From positions 1-13,545 of the forward strand of contig DATKMG010000408.1 in the NCBI GenBank assembly GCA_035541995.1: a stretch of 13,545 nt of DNA, written 5' to 3'. This document shows, one piece after another, positions 1-7,239 of this stretch. The notes beneath the pieces were generated by a model. The model did no database searches. It was not told the origin of the DNA and saw nothing but the letters and a program-made list of their open reading frames with translations. Source of the DNA: DATKMG01 sp035541995. Its GTDB lineage: Bacteria > Acidobacteriota > Terriglobia > Versatilivoradales > Versatilivoraceae. The first letter of the stretch is position 1, and every line of letters begins with the position of its first letter. A program made the position numbers and the translations under genes.

Positions 1-507
1 GGCAAACAAAGAATGTGGACCGTTAAAGGAATAAATGTAACCTCCCCCATCACAGATGCGGGTCCAGCGGCGTGCTTGAATTGCTCCCGAGCATTTCAAG
101 GCCAGCTCATAGAAATGGCGTTCCCAATCACTGGCCTCCAATTTGTGCTCTTGAACGAGACGAAACAAGGCGCCGTAAGTGCTGATGTTGTTGAATCCGT
201 GGTCGTGTACCCCCACGTGGGATAGATGCGGCGTCATCAAGTTCAGAGTCTGCCGCCTGCCCAGATCCAGGAACTCTTTCTCTCCGGTGGCATCATATTG
301 CAGAATAGCGGATCCCACTTGGAATCCCTGAGTCCACTCAGTCCAACCCCTGGAAGTGTATCGTCCTTGAACGGTGAATACAGGCGAACCCTCGCGAGGA
401 TCGTAGTTATCTTTCAACGAACGGATCTTGTCAGCCGACAATTTCCAAAAGCGGGAGATTTTGGATAGAAGCTGCTGGGGGTGCAGCGAAAAGTCAATCT
501 TAATCAT
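1..507 (-). CDS. GH88-like glycoside hydrolase, N-terminal part (cut by window edge)
   Basis: An open frame starts with ATG at 507 and runs through position 1 without a stop, giving 169 N-terminal residues; the C-terminal part lies outside the window. An in-frame TAA sits five codons upstream, so this ATG is the first possible ATG start; the GGA before it is only a weak ribosome site. The visible part has WTEWTQGF at about residues 55-62 and HVGVHDHGF at about 97-105. These resemble the WTxGF and HHDxGF signatures of unsaturated glucuronyl hydrolases (GH88, also GH105), which have an alpha/alpha barrel and remove 4,5-unsaturated uronic acids from oligosaccharides. No signal peptide is seen, so it may be cytosolic. 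The family call rests on motif memory over a partial protein, and a related six-hairpin glycosidase family is possible. The next gene upstream is the transposase, so this gene probably has its own promoter in 508-646. Confidence 0.6.
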   Translation of the reverse strand, partial: MIKIDFSLHPQQLLSKISRFWKLSADKIRSLKDNYDPREGSPVFTVQGRYTSRGWTEWTQGFQVGSAILQYDATGEKEFLDLGRRQTLNLMTPHLSHVGVHDHGFNNISTYGALFRLVQEHKLEASDWERHFYELALKCSGAIQARRWTRICDGGGYIYSFNGPHSLFA

Positions 508-646
508 GTTTCCAGGATTCTCTTACCAGGGCATAGACACATAGGCTTCTGCCACAATAGAACGTAGGAGCATACCAAAAGTGAGAGTCTTGCGCGAGAC
601 AAGTTTGAAGGCGCTTGGGCCCGATATTTCAGGTTCGTGAGTCCTG

Positions 647-744
647 CCACCCCTGCGGGGTGGGACCTACTATCTGTTCGGTGACCGGTGGTGTCGGCCT
701 ACGGCCTCAACCACCGGCTAATGGCTTGGAACCCTCCGGGTTCC
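647..744 (+). repeat. REP-like three-hairpin unit, direct copy 1
   Basis: Three consecutive perfect hairpins lie head to tail. The first is CCACCCCTGCGGGGTGG (647-663), with a 7-bp stem. The second is CCGGTGGT (685-692) pairing with ACCACCGG (710-717), with a GGCC-TAC-GGCC inner stem. The third is GGAACCCTCCGGGTTCC (728-744), with a 7-bp stem. The spacers are 21 and 10 bases, and the same spacing recurs in the copies at 899-993 and 1493-1585. This is the architecture of repetitive extragenic palindromes mobilised by the RAYT transposase at 1028-1474. It lies between genes. The gene-free stretch 508-1027 is otherwise unremarkable: I see no tRNA or further ORF in 508-646. Confidence 0.88.
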
Positions 745-760
745 TGGGGCGAGGTTAGCT

Positions 761-853
761 CCCACCTCTGCCTGGGTGGATTGGATCATTCGACCGAAAC
801 CCGGGTGTGTCGGCCTTCGGCCTCGTCCATCGGCTGAAATCCATCGGGATGAT
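761..853 (+). repeat. REP-like three-hairpin unit, degenerate direct copy
   Basis: This is a decayed copy of the adjacent unit in the same orientation. CCACC (762-766) pairs with GGTGG (775-779). The central hairpin begins at 801, again exactly 21 bases later, and keeps the GTCGGCC/GGCCTC core, but its outer arms are mutated (CCGGGTGT and CCATCGG). The third hairpin is reduced to a weak ATCC-ATC-GGAT-like structure around 839-850, with about 7 bases lost from the 10-base linker. The decay without loss of spacing indicates an older insertion. Confidence 0.7.
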
Positions 854-898
854 GTAGTTTGAACAAGAACGGGAGATCGCCCTCTGTGGCGTTGCGAA

Positions 899-993
899 CG
901 AACCCGAAGGGTTCGGAGCTATTAGCCGGTGGTTGAGCGCAGCGATACCACCGGTATTCAAACGAACAAGTTAACCCACCCCGGCAGGGGTGG
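899..993 (-). repeat. REP-like three-hairpin unit, inverted copy next to the transposase
   Basis: This is the same unit in reverse orientation. CGAACCCGAAGGGTTCG (899-915) is a perfect hairpin. CCGGTGGT (926-933) pairs with ACCACCGG (947-954). CCACCCC (976-982) pairs with GGGGTGG (987-993). The spacers are 10 and 21 bases, identical to the direct copies. It lies 34 bases beyond the stop codon of the transposase gene and is its downstream flanking REP. With the copy at 1493-1585 it forms an inverted pair, each with the CCACCCC hairpin nearest the gene. Confidence 0.87.
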
Positions 994-1027
994 CAGCATT
1001 CGACCGGTACTGTCGTCAACCATTCAA

Positions 1028-1474
1028 TCATTCAAGGTACTTCGAGTCATATGGGATCCCCGCCATCTTCAACATCTCCATCATTTCCTCACGAAAGGAT
1101 TTAACGCGATGATGCTCCTTCTGATTGTCGATGTATTTCGTTACGGCATCTATGGCCGTTGCGCTCACGGTGAATGCCGCATACCCTTCCTGCCAGGAAA
1201 ACGCGCCATGACCCACCTGTTTGTGGACCCAAACGGATGAAGCCTTCTTGAGTTCCCGCATTACATCAGCTAGGCAATGAGTGGCCTTGAGGCCTACCAT
1301 CAAATGAACGTGATCCGCGACTCCACCAATGGCTTCAACAAAACCATCCAAACCGCGGACTGTCCCTCCGAGATAGTCGTGAAGACGATCCCGCCATTCA
1401 GAGGAAATCAACGGGACGCGGTCCTTGGTGCTGAACACCAGATGATAATGGAGGCTGAGGAAGGTCGATGGCAT
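1028..1474 (-). CDS. REP-associated tyrosine transposase (RAYT, IS200-like Y1 family)
   Basis: This 148-residue protein is a Y1 HUH-type transposase, which cuts single-stranded DNA at REP hairpins and becomes covalently joined through a tyrosine. The HUH motif is His55-Val56-His57 in ADHVHLMVG. The nucleophile is Tyr114 in VTKYIDNQKEHH. The conserved WQEGYAAFTVS block is at about 94-104. The length matches the family and there is no break, so it looks functional. I place the start at the ATG at 1474. The frame stays open to an ATG at 1555, but those 27 extra codons (MVERSDTTG...) are read from the flanking repeat rather than from the transposase fold. No strong ribosome site is visible at 1474. 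REP units flank both sides in inverted orientation, the classic REP-RAYT-iREP layout. Cargo or passenger genes are absent. Confidence 0.93.
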   Translation of the reverse strand: MPSTFLSLHYHLVFSTKDRVPLISSEWRDRLHDYLGGTVRGLDGFVEAIGGVADHVHLMVGLKATHCLADVMRELKKASSVWVHKQVGHGAFSWQEGYAAFTVSATAIDAVTKYIDNQKEHHRVKSFREEMMEMLKMAGIPYDSKYLE

Positions 1475-1492
1475 AAATCTCAGGTTGTCTGC

Positions 1493-1585
1493 CACCCCTG
1501 CGGGGTGTATCGTGCTACCCGTCTGAAGTCCGGTGGTGTCGCTACGCTCGACCACCGGCTAATGGCTTGGAACCCTCCGGGTTCC
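1493..1585 (+). repeat. REP-like three-hairpin unit, direct copy upstream of the transposase
   Basis: The three hairpins are CACCCC/GGGGTG (1493-1507), CCGGTGGT (1530-1537) with ACCACCGG (1551-1558), and GGAACCCTCCGGGTTCC (1569-1585). The last is identical to the copy at 728-744, and the flanking CTAATGGCTT linker is identical too. The central inner stem is shorter than in copy 1 (GTCGCTACGCTCG rather than GTCGGCCTACGGCCTC), matching the type found in the inverted copy at 899-993. A further partial third hairpin (CCCTCCGGGTTCC) recurs at 1608-1620. The first hairpin lies 18 bases upstream of the transposase start codon, so it may fold in the mRNA leader and affect expression. Confidence 0.87.
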
Positions 1586-1631
1586 CCTTGGGTGAGGTTT
1601 CTGCCATCCCTCCGGGTTCCTGGGTGCGATC

Positions 1632-1693
1632 AGCGACCGACACCACAAGTATTCATTAGCGCACAAAAACCACTCCGGCAGGGTTGACTGCCG
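1632..1693 (-). repeat. Degenerate inverted REP-like copy
   Basis: This segment aligns with 938-996 of the inverted unit: ACCACAAG (1642-1649), then TATTCA and a 21-base spacer, then CACTCCGGCAGGG, compared with ACCACCGG, TATTCA, 21 bases and CCACCCCGGCAGGGG. The first two hairpins have lost pairing. With the direct copy at 1493-1585 it makes a convergent pair like that on the other side of the transposase. It overlaps the possible terminator of the GH3 gene. Confidence 0.6.
1663..1693 (-). terminator. Possible rho-independent terminator of the GH3 gene
   Basis: On the minus strand CGGCAG (1693-1688), a TCAACC loop and CTGCCG (1681-1676) form a 6-bp GC-rich stem. After a short GAGTGG linker a run of five T follows (1669-1665). 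It lies about 75 bases after the GH3 stop codon. The linker before the T run is longer than ideal, and the segment is also a decayed REP copy, so it may be a recruited repeat rather than a dedicated terminator. Confidence 0.45.
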
Positions 1694-1768
1694 CAGGAGA
1701 ACGAAAAGGAATCAAGCCAGGGATTCAACTCGACCTTTGCCAAATCGGCTCTTCCTTTTCAGCCCCCA

Positions 1769-4108
1769 TTATTCTTTAACCAGAAACTCCCCTCTCAACC
1801 GGATATCTTCACTGGAGCGGCCCACCATCACCTCAAAGTTTCCGGGCTCGACTACCCACTCCATATTGCGGTCAAGCATGCAAAGTTCCTGGGGCGTAAG
1901 CCTGAATTTCACAGTCTGACTCTCCCCCGGGTTCAGTGAAATCTTTCGAAATGATTTCAGTTCCTTTACAGGGCGGGTTACCGTGCTGAATTCATCTCTC
2001 AAATAGAGCTGGACCACTTCTTCCCCCTGCCTGGCACCCGTGTTTTTCACCTCCAAGCTGACAATGACCTCACCAGCAGGGGGAATGGATACAGGTGTAA
2101 TCTGAAGATTTCCGTATTCGAATTGAGTGTAGCTGAGTCCTCGCCCAAACTCAAAGAGCGGTGTAGCAGGCATATCCACATAACCGGCTCGACGCACCCA
2201 ATACTCTTTGGATGGCTTGTAATTATAGTAGGCGGGCAATTGACCGACATGTCTTGGGATCGTAATGGACAAGTGGCCGCTGGGATTGGTATCGCCGAAG
2301 AGAATATCGGCAAGAGCTGCGCCACCTTGTTCTCCGCAATTCCAGGCCTCCAGGATGGCGGGAACGTGTTCGGCAATCCATCGGACAGAGAGTGGCCTGC
2401 CATTAATAAGGACCACGACAGTGGGTTTACCCGTTTCGAAAACCGCTTTGACCAGATCTTCCTGAAGGCCCGTCAAATCGAGGCTGGCCACATCTTTTCC
2501 TTCGCCATCAGTTCCATCCGGAGCCCTTCGTTCATTTTCGCCAACCACGACGACGGCTACATCGGCTTCTCGCGCCACCTTCTGTGCGGCTGCGAGTTCA
2601 TTCACCGCTGTGCCCATCACATTGCAGCCCTTCACATAGGTGACCTTGGTGGTTGGAGGCACTTTTCGCTTGATACCTTCGTACACGGTGACGACTTCCT
2701 GCAAAATATGATGGGCGATATAGTCGCCCAATTGGTTACGCTGATGATTGGCGTTGGGGCCTATGACCGCGATGGATTTGACCGTGCGACTCAGGGGTAG
2801 GAGCTGATTCTCGTTCTTCAGCAGCACGATCCCTTCCCGGGCTGTCCGGAGGGCCAAGTCCTGATGAGGTCCGGCGTGGCTGATCTCCACGGCATGATCA
2901 ACGTCGACATAGGGATGTTCGAAGAGGCCGAGTTTGAACTTCTGTAGTAGAATACGCCGAACAGAGCGATCGATCAGCTCTCGGGCAACTCGCCCTTCCT
3001 CCACACTCCGGATCAGAGGATCCATGTATCCCGGCTCAAAGGAGATCCCCACATCTAATCCCGCTCCCAAAGCCCAGGCCCCCGCCTCTTTCTGGGAAGG
3101 AGCCAACCGTTCGTATTCCAGGGTCCCAATGCCACCACCTTCACCGAGCACAAGGCCTTGAAACCCCAACTCCTCGCGGAGGATCTTGGTCAGAATCTGG
3201 TAAGAGCTATGAGTGGGCACACCATCGATGGCTGGATAGGTGGCCATGACTCCGAGGGCCCCGGCGTTCTTGATGCCAGCTACCCAAGGGCGCAAGAAGA
3301 CTTCCCGTAGCATCCTTTCCGAAATTTCCATGGCGCCACGTTCCATGCCGCTGGCGGGCTGACTCTGCCCCGGATAGTGACAAAGACCAGCCACAACCTG
3401 TTCGGGGCCGGAAACATCACTGCCCTGGGTGCCGTGGACAATAGCTTCAGCAATCCTCGAACATAGGTAAGGATCTTCGCTAAATCCCTCTTCGTTTCGC
3501 CCCAGGCGGGGATCGCGGTTGGGTTCAACGACTAACGTGAACAACTGGTGGATACCGACCGCCCGGCCCTCGCGGGCTGCGACGGCATAGATTTGCTTTA
3601 CCAGGTCCATGTTCCAGGTACTTCCGATTCCAAGGCCTTCAGGGAAGATCGTTCCGCCGGAGGCCATCAACCCGTGAGTTCCTTCTTCTGTTTCGAGGAG
3701 CGGGATCTTCAACCGGGTTTCCTCCAAAGCGATTTTTTGCAGCTCATTGAAGAAGGTCGCTTGTTGTCGTGCTCCCTGGTGAAGGATGGTATTGGCCAAC
3801 GTGAAAAACCCGCCCGCAGGACCGATCCCCTGAACATAGGTTCCCGCTGTGAACTTGCGGACCCCCTCAACCTTGCTCTGTTCATCCTTACCAAGCCCGG
3901 CCTCGTATACGCAGGGCATATTCATCTGCCCGATCTTCTCTGACAGGGTCATCCTGCTGAGCAGATCTTCAATTTCATTGACTGAAGGTTGACCCTTTTC
4001 CCGGCCAGTTGGGCCGCGCGTCTCAGACCGTACCAGTGCAACTACCCCGCAAACCAGGATTGCAGTCATGATTGAGGCAAGAAATAAAGAAGTCCGTTTT
4101 TTCAGCAT
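1769..4108 (-). CDS. Secreted GH3 family beta-glycosidase with unusual nucleophile motif
   Basis: This 779-residue GH3 enzyme would hydrolyse terminal beta-linked glucose or xylose from oligosaccharides in the periplasm or outside the cell. I chose the ATG at 4108 because GGGGAG lies 7 bases upstream and the product then begins MLKKR with a clear signal peptide (about residues 1-28). A TTG at 4138 would add ten residues without a good site. The layout is a TIM barrel at about 45-390 (EPNRDPRLGRNEEGFSEDPYL at about 195-215, ISERMLREVFL at 262-272), an alpha/beta sandwich at about 420-620, and a C-terminal fibronectin-III-like domain at about 670-775. Length and order are normal. The odd point is the nucleophile segment: most GH3 enzymes have GFxGxVxSDxG, but here it reads GFQGLVLGEGGG, with Glu323 where the catalytic Asp is expected. 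The usual Lys-His pair is Cys243-His244. It could be a variant subfamily, altered in mechanism, or a non-catalytic binder. It stands alone, with its own promoter upstream. Confidence 0.94.
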   Translation of the reverse strand: MLKKRTSLFLASIMTAILVCGVVALVRSETRGPTGREKGQPSVNEIEDLLSRMTLSEKIGQMNMPCVYEAGLGKDEQSKVEGVRKFTAGTYVQGIGPAGGFFTLANTILHQGARQQATFFNELQKIALEETRLKIPLLETEEGTHGLMASGGTIFPEGLGIGSTWNMDLVKQIYAVAAREGRAVGIHQLFTLVVEPNRDPRLGRNEEGFSEDPYLCSRIAEAIVHGTQGSDVSGPEQVVAGLCHYPGQSQPASGMERGAMEISERMLREVFLRPWVAGIKNAGALGVMATYPAIDGVPTHSSYQILTKILREELGFQGLVLGEGGGIGTLEYERLAPSQKEAGAWALGAGLDVGISFEPGYMDPLIRSVEEGRVARELIDRSVRRILLQKFKLGLFEHPYVDVDHAVEISHAGPHQDLALRTAREGIVLLKNENQLLPLSRTVKSIAVIGPNANHQRNQLGDYIAHHILQEVVTVYEGIKRKVPPTTKVTYVKGCNVMGTAVNELAAAQKVAREADVAVVVVGENERRAPDGTDGEGKDVASLDLTGLQEDLVKAVFETGKPTVVVLINGRPLSVRWIAEHVPAILEAWNCGEQGGAALADILFGDTNPSGHLSITIPRHVGQLPAYYNYKPSKEYWVRRAGYVDMPATPLFEFGRGLSYTQFEYGNLQITPVSIPPAGEVIVSLEVKNTGARQGEEVVQLYLRDEFSTVTRPVKELKSFRKISLNPGESQTVKFRLTPQELCMLDRNMEWVVEPGNFEVMVGRSSEDIRLRGEFLVKE

Positions 4109-4203
4109 AATGTCTCCCCAATGGAAAATACCACACAATCTCTCTTCGGATTCGCGTTAAGAGGTCAGTAAACAGAGGCGCCAGCCCGGTCAGGAGCCGA
4201 ATG

Positions 4204-4233
4204 ATCGTAGTAACACAGACACAATTCAGTCAA
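4204..4233 (-). promoter_or_regulatory. Probable sigma70-type promoter of the GH3 gene
   Basis: Reading the minus strand, TTGACT (4233-4228) matches five of six bases of the -35 consensus. TACGAT (4209-4204) matches four of six bases of the -10 consensus, and the spacer is 18 bases. Transcription would start near 4197, giving a leader of about 90 bases before the ATG at 4108. No binding data exist, so this is a sequence match only. Confidence 0.5.
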
Positions 4234-4239
4234 TCTCAT

Positions 4240-4260
4240 CCGTCCGCGCGGCGCGGACGG
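4240..4260. repeat. Perfect GC-rich inverted repeat just upstream of the GH3 promoter
   Basis: CCGTCCGCG and CGCGGACGG form a perfect 9-bp inverted repeat around a 3-base centre, ending 6 bases before the -35 box. There is no T run on either strand, which argues against an intrinsic terminator. It could be an operator for a dimeric repressor or activator, or a stand-alone palindrome. It is one of four signals in the gene-free stretch 4109-4544, which otherwise holds no convincing ORF or RNA gene. Confidence 0.55.
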
Positions 4261-4295
4261 CAGGATTCTTTGAGGTTTCCCTTGATCTACAAATA

Positions 4296-4317
4296 GGGGA
4301 CTCCTGACGGAGCCCCC
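4296..4317 (-). terminator. Possible terminator of the four-gene operon
   Basis: On the minus strand GGGGGCTCC, a GTCA loop and GGAGTCCCC form a 9-bp stem with one G-U wobble. TATTTGTAG follows, which is only moderately U-rich. It lies about 230 bases after the permease stop codon and before the GH3 promoter, where transcription of the upstream operon should end. The weak U tract keeps the confidence low. Confidence 0.42.
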
Positions 4318-4531
4318 CTAATGACTTACCCATTGCGGCAGGTTTCCTATTCGTATCTGTGCTGCGAGCGTGTTGTCGTCCAGAAATTCAGACGTTGCGG
4401 CCTGTTTTGTCCTCTTGCCCCCCCATTTGAGTGGTCTGCCCTTTAGGGTGAGAAGGCCTGAATGGACGGCAAAAGAAGAAAGATCACAATCGACTTAATT
4501 CGATGACTGCACAACGACGAATCTGACGGTA

Positions 4532-4551
4532 CGAGTAAGGCCCTTTACTCG
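4532..4551 (-). other. Stem-loop spanning the permease stop codon
   Basis: CGAGTAA (4532-4538) and TTACTCG (4545-4551) pair perfectly over 7 bp around a GGCCCT loop. The TAA stop codon of the permease (4547-4545) is inside the stem. No T run follows. It may protect the mRNA 3' end or be coincidental. Confidence 0.4.
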
Positions 4552-5909
4552 GGAGGCAGTTCGAATGAGACCAGATTCCTTTGAAAGCCCTTGGTCTTGA
4601 TGGCTCCATAAATGACACCCGCACTCAACCAGAGTGTCCCCATTATCTTGGCTGGCGTACGGAGACTGAGAAAAATGTAGAGGCAGATCAGAAATCCCAG
4701 GACCGGCGGCAGGAAATTCTGCCATTTCCGCTCTTCAGCTCTCAGCCAATAGCGAAAAAATGCGGCCATATTGACCCCCATAAATGCAATGAACGCTCCG
4801 AAGTTGAGCAGTTCTGCCCCCAGTTGATAACTGAGCAGGTATCCACCCAGCAACGCCACTGCCCCCACAAATAGCACGTTGTTGCGAGGAATCCTGCGCT
4901 TGGGCTCAATGACTCCAAAGAAAGATTTAGGAATGGCATTATCACGCCCCATTCCATAGAGCAGGCGGGCTGCAGCCAGTTGCGTGCCAGATCCCGACCC
5001 AATGGTGGCCACCAACAAAGTAAAATTGACTAGCTGGAACATCAAAACCCCTCCGGCACGTCCAGCTACATGGACGAATGCGGTGTCAACATCTGGAAAT
5101 CCGCCCCAATCTCCCCAGACCAATTGTGCGGCATACACCTCAAGAGAAGCCAAGACTCCGGTGATCAGACAAGTCAGCACTGTCGCCATGAGGATGTTTC
5201 TGCGCGGATTTTGAACTTCTTCAGACAACGTGGAAATGCCGTCGAAACCGATGTACGTCAATGAAGCAATCGACGTCCCGGTCAGAACCGTAGCCAGCGA
5301 GAAGGTTTCCCGATTGTAAAAAGGCTTCAGAAGTGCCCCTCCTCCCAGGCTCGGTCCAGCTGACAAGTATCGAAACACCGAGATGAAGAACAAAACAATG
5401 ACCACACCCATTCCAACTGCGAGAGCCTCGTTCGTCCGGGCAGTGGCGCGAATCCCGCGCAGATTCAGGGTCGTGAATAGCAAGGCGAAGAAGAAAATCC
5501 ACGCTGCATAAGGGACTTCAGGCAGGATATTGCCTGCAGCTTTGCTGCACCAGATTGTACAGATAATTGGATTCAGCATGTAGTCCATCGCCATGCTCCA
5601 GCCGGTGACATAGCCCAGCGCGGGGTGAAGTTCGCGACCGACGTACGTGAACGCTGAACCCGCACTGGGATAGGCGCGGGCCATCCGGCCATAGCTAATG
5701 GCCGTGAACAGCATGGCTACCATAGCAATCAAGATTGTAGTCACCACATGCCCTTTGGCTTCCTGGCTCACCACTCCAAACAAGGGCATTGGTGCAGTAG
5801 GCTGAATCAACACTATTCCGTAGAAGACAAGGTCCCACAGGCTTAAGGCACGCCTCAGCCGGGGACCCGCTTCGGTAGTGACTGTCGGACCGGGGTTACT
5901 TGAACTCAT
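4545..5909 (-). CDS. APC superfamily amino acid/polyamine permease (PuuP-like)
   Basis: This 454-residue inner-membrane transporter would be a cation-coupled importer of an amino acid or amine. About 12 hydrophobic segments follow a short hydrophilic N-terminus (about 1-22). Family landmarks are RRALSLWDLVFYG (about 19-31) at the start of TM1, ISYGRMARAYPSAGSAFTYV (about 71-90), GWSMAMDYML, the IGFDGISTLSEE segment of TM6-7, and RLLYGMGRDNAIP (about 318-330). These closely follow the E. coli putrescine importer PuuP and its relatives, so a small amine or amino acid is the likely cargo, though the specificity cannot be read. Its ATG lies inside the 3' end of the aminotransferase gene (14-base overlap), pointing to translational coupling. 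It is the last gene of the operon, and its neighbours suggest that the imported molecule is then transaminated. Confidence 0.93.
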   Translation of the reverse strand: MSSSNPGPTVTTEAGPRLRRALSLWDLVFYGIVLIQPTAPMPLFGVVSQEAKGHVVTTILIAMVAMLFTAISYGRMARAYPSAGSAFTYVGRELHPALGYVTGWSMAMDYMLNPIICTIWCSKAAGNILPEVPYAAWIFFFALLFTTLNLRGIRATARTNEALAVGMGVVIVLFFISVFRYLSAGPSLGGGALLKPFYNRETFSLATVLTGTSIASLTYIGFDGISTLSEEVQNPRRNILMATVLTCLITGVLASLEVYAAQLVWGDWGGFPDVDTAFVHVAGRAGGVLMFQLVNFTLLVATIGSGSGTQLAAARLLYGMGRDNAIPKSFFGVIEPKRRIPRNNVLFVGAVALLGGYLLSYQLGAELLNFGAFIAFMGVNMAAFFRYWLRAEERKWQNFLPPVLGFLICLYIFLSLRTPAKIMGTLWLSAGVIYGAIKTKGFQRNLVSFELPPE

Positions 5910-7191
5910 GAGTCAGGACCTTCTCAAATGCCTGGACGATTTCGTCTTCGTCCTTTATTGTCAGGCAGGAGGGGATGGGCAATAAGATACTGCGTTCGAA
6001 AAGATCGTCGGCAACCGGGCAGGACCCCTTCTCGTATTTCATTCTCAAAGCGGAATTCTCAGCGAGCTTCCAGGGAAACCCACCCTCATCCCCGCTGCGG
6101 TGGTCCACCAGGCTGACGATGTTGTAGTATAGGTGAAGCCCCCACTCGGTCATGACGACATTGGAGATCCCTTGCGGGAAAGTGACGATGCCTTCGGCTC
6201 GTAATGCCAGATTCACTCTGCGAGCGATGGTCGGATCCGGGTAAGTGGTGATGAGGAAGCAGCTGGTGTCCCCATCGGGATCCTGGATCGTACGCAGACT
6301 GACTTGTCCATATTTTCTCAATGCTTCGCGAATTCGATACTTACTTTTTCGCATCGCGCCAATGATTCGGGGCAGTTTCTTCAACTGAACACGCAGGATA
6401 GCCGCCCGCAATTCATCCAGCCGATAGCCTTTCCCCCACAGACAAAGCTCGGGAACATTAAAGACCAGACGGCCATTCTCGTCCCTGGCGTAGCCCAGGT
6501 CATGGCAGGCAAAGGCCCGGCGATAGAGCTGATCGTCATTGGTCACGACACAGCCGCCCTCCCCTGATGTCATATTCTTATTCATCTGGAAGCTGAAGAT
6601 GGCCATATCCCCGAAGGTTCCTACTTTCTGGCCCCGGACGCTTCCTCCGTTGCATTGAGCGCAGTCTTCCAGAAGGAAAAGTCCTTTTCGCTTGGCAATC
6701 TCCCGAATCGCCAGGATATTGCAGGGAGCCCCGCTCATATGCACCACGATGATGCCCTTGGTCTTTGCGCTAATTGCTTTCTCAAGGGCTCCGGGATTTA
6801 TGCCGAAGGTCTGATCAATGTCTACAACTACGGGAATGGCCCCCTGGTTGACCACGGCGGCCGCCACAGAAACCCACATATAGGCCGGGATGATTATTTC
6901 CTGTCCGGGACCGACACCCAGAGCCGCGAGGGCCACGTGCAGGGCACCAGTCCCACTGCCGACGGCTATTGCATGCCGGATCCCGATAAACTCAGCAAAT
7001 TCGGTTTCAAATTTCTCTACTTCCTTCTGCAAATCGACTCCGTAGTAACGGAACGGTGAACGGGCTCTTAACACCCGAACAGCAGCCTGAACTTCTTCCT
7101 CGTCCATGTGATGGACTCCAGGAAACTCCAGAGGAAGCGGGTTGGATCTTACAGGGGTTCTTTCTTCAACGTCTGTTTTGCCTGTTGGCAT
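5896..7191 (-). CDS. DegT/DnrJ/EryC1/StrS family PLP-dependent aminotransferase
   Basis: This 431-residue cytosolic type I-fold PLP enzyme would transfer an amino group between glutamate or glutamine and a keto (often sugar or cyclitol) substrate. Visible landmarks are AVGSGTGALHVALAALGVGPG (cofactor phosphate region, about 76-96), LLEDCAQ with Asp176 for the pyridine nitrogen, and SFQMNKNMTSGEGG with the Schiff-base Lys205. The C-terminal KYEKGSCPVADDL block and HLYYN resemble the scyllo-inosose and AHBA-synthase branch more than the nucleotide-sugar branch. Length is normal. The ATG at 7191 has a perfect AGGAGG 7 bases upstream. It starts 48 bases after the ceramidase-like gene and overlaps the permease. 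No nucleotide-sugar or LPS genes are nearby, so a catabolic or small-molecule role fits better than envelope sugar synthesis; that is inference from context. Confidence 0.95.
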   Translation of the reverse strand: MPTGKTDVEERTPVRSNPLPLEFPGVHHMDEEEVQAAVRVLRARSPFRYYGVDLQKEVEKFETEFAEFIGIRHAIAVGSGTGALHVALAALGVGPGQEIIIPAYMWVSVAAAVVNQGAIPVVVDIDQTFGINPGALEKAISAKTKGIIVVHMSGAPCNILAIREIAKRKGLFLLEDCAQCNGGSVRGQKVGTFGDMAIFSFQMNKNMTSGEGGCVVTNDDQLYRRAFACHDLGYARDENGRLVFNVPELCLWGKGYRLDELRAAILRVQLKKLPRIIGAMRKSKYRIREALRKYGQVSLRTIQDPDGDTSCFLITTYPDPTIARRVNLALRAEGIVTFPQGISNVVMTEWGLHLYYNIVSLVDHRSGDEGGFPWKLAENSALRMKYEKGSCPVADDLFERSILLPIPSCLTIKDEDEIVQAFEKVLTHEFK

Positions 7192-7239
7192 AAGGCACCT
7201 CCTCGATATATGGTTTGTAAATGAATTACGACGGGCAGA

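Noticed and set aside
647..993. Possible CRISPR array from the regular palindromes
   Set aside because: Units occur in both orientations with fixed internal spacers of 21 and 10 bases and hairpin structure throughout; there are no variable spacers of uniform length and no cas genes.
929..1240. A 103-codon plus-strand ORF starting MVERSDTTG
   Set aside because: The first part is a translation of the REP copy and the rest is antisense to the transposase.
2123..2800. A 225-codon plus-strand ORF
   Set aside because: It lies wholly antisense inside the GH3 gene, has no recognisable domain, and the GH3 frame is unbroken across it.
4240..4260. Intrinsic terminator
   Set aside because: No T run follows the hairpin on either strand, and it sits just upstream of the -35 box.
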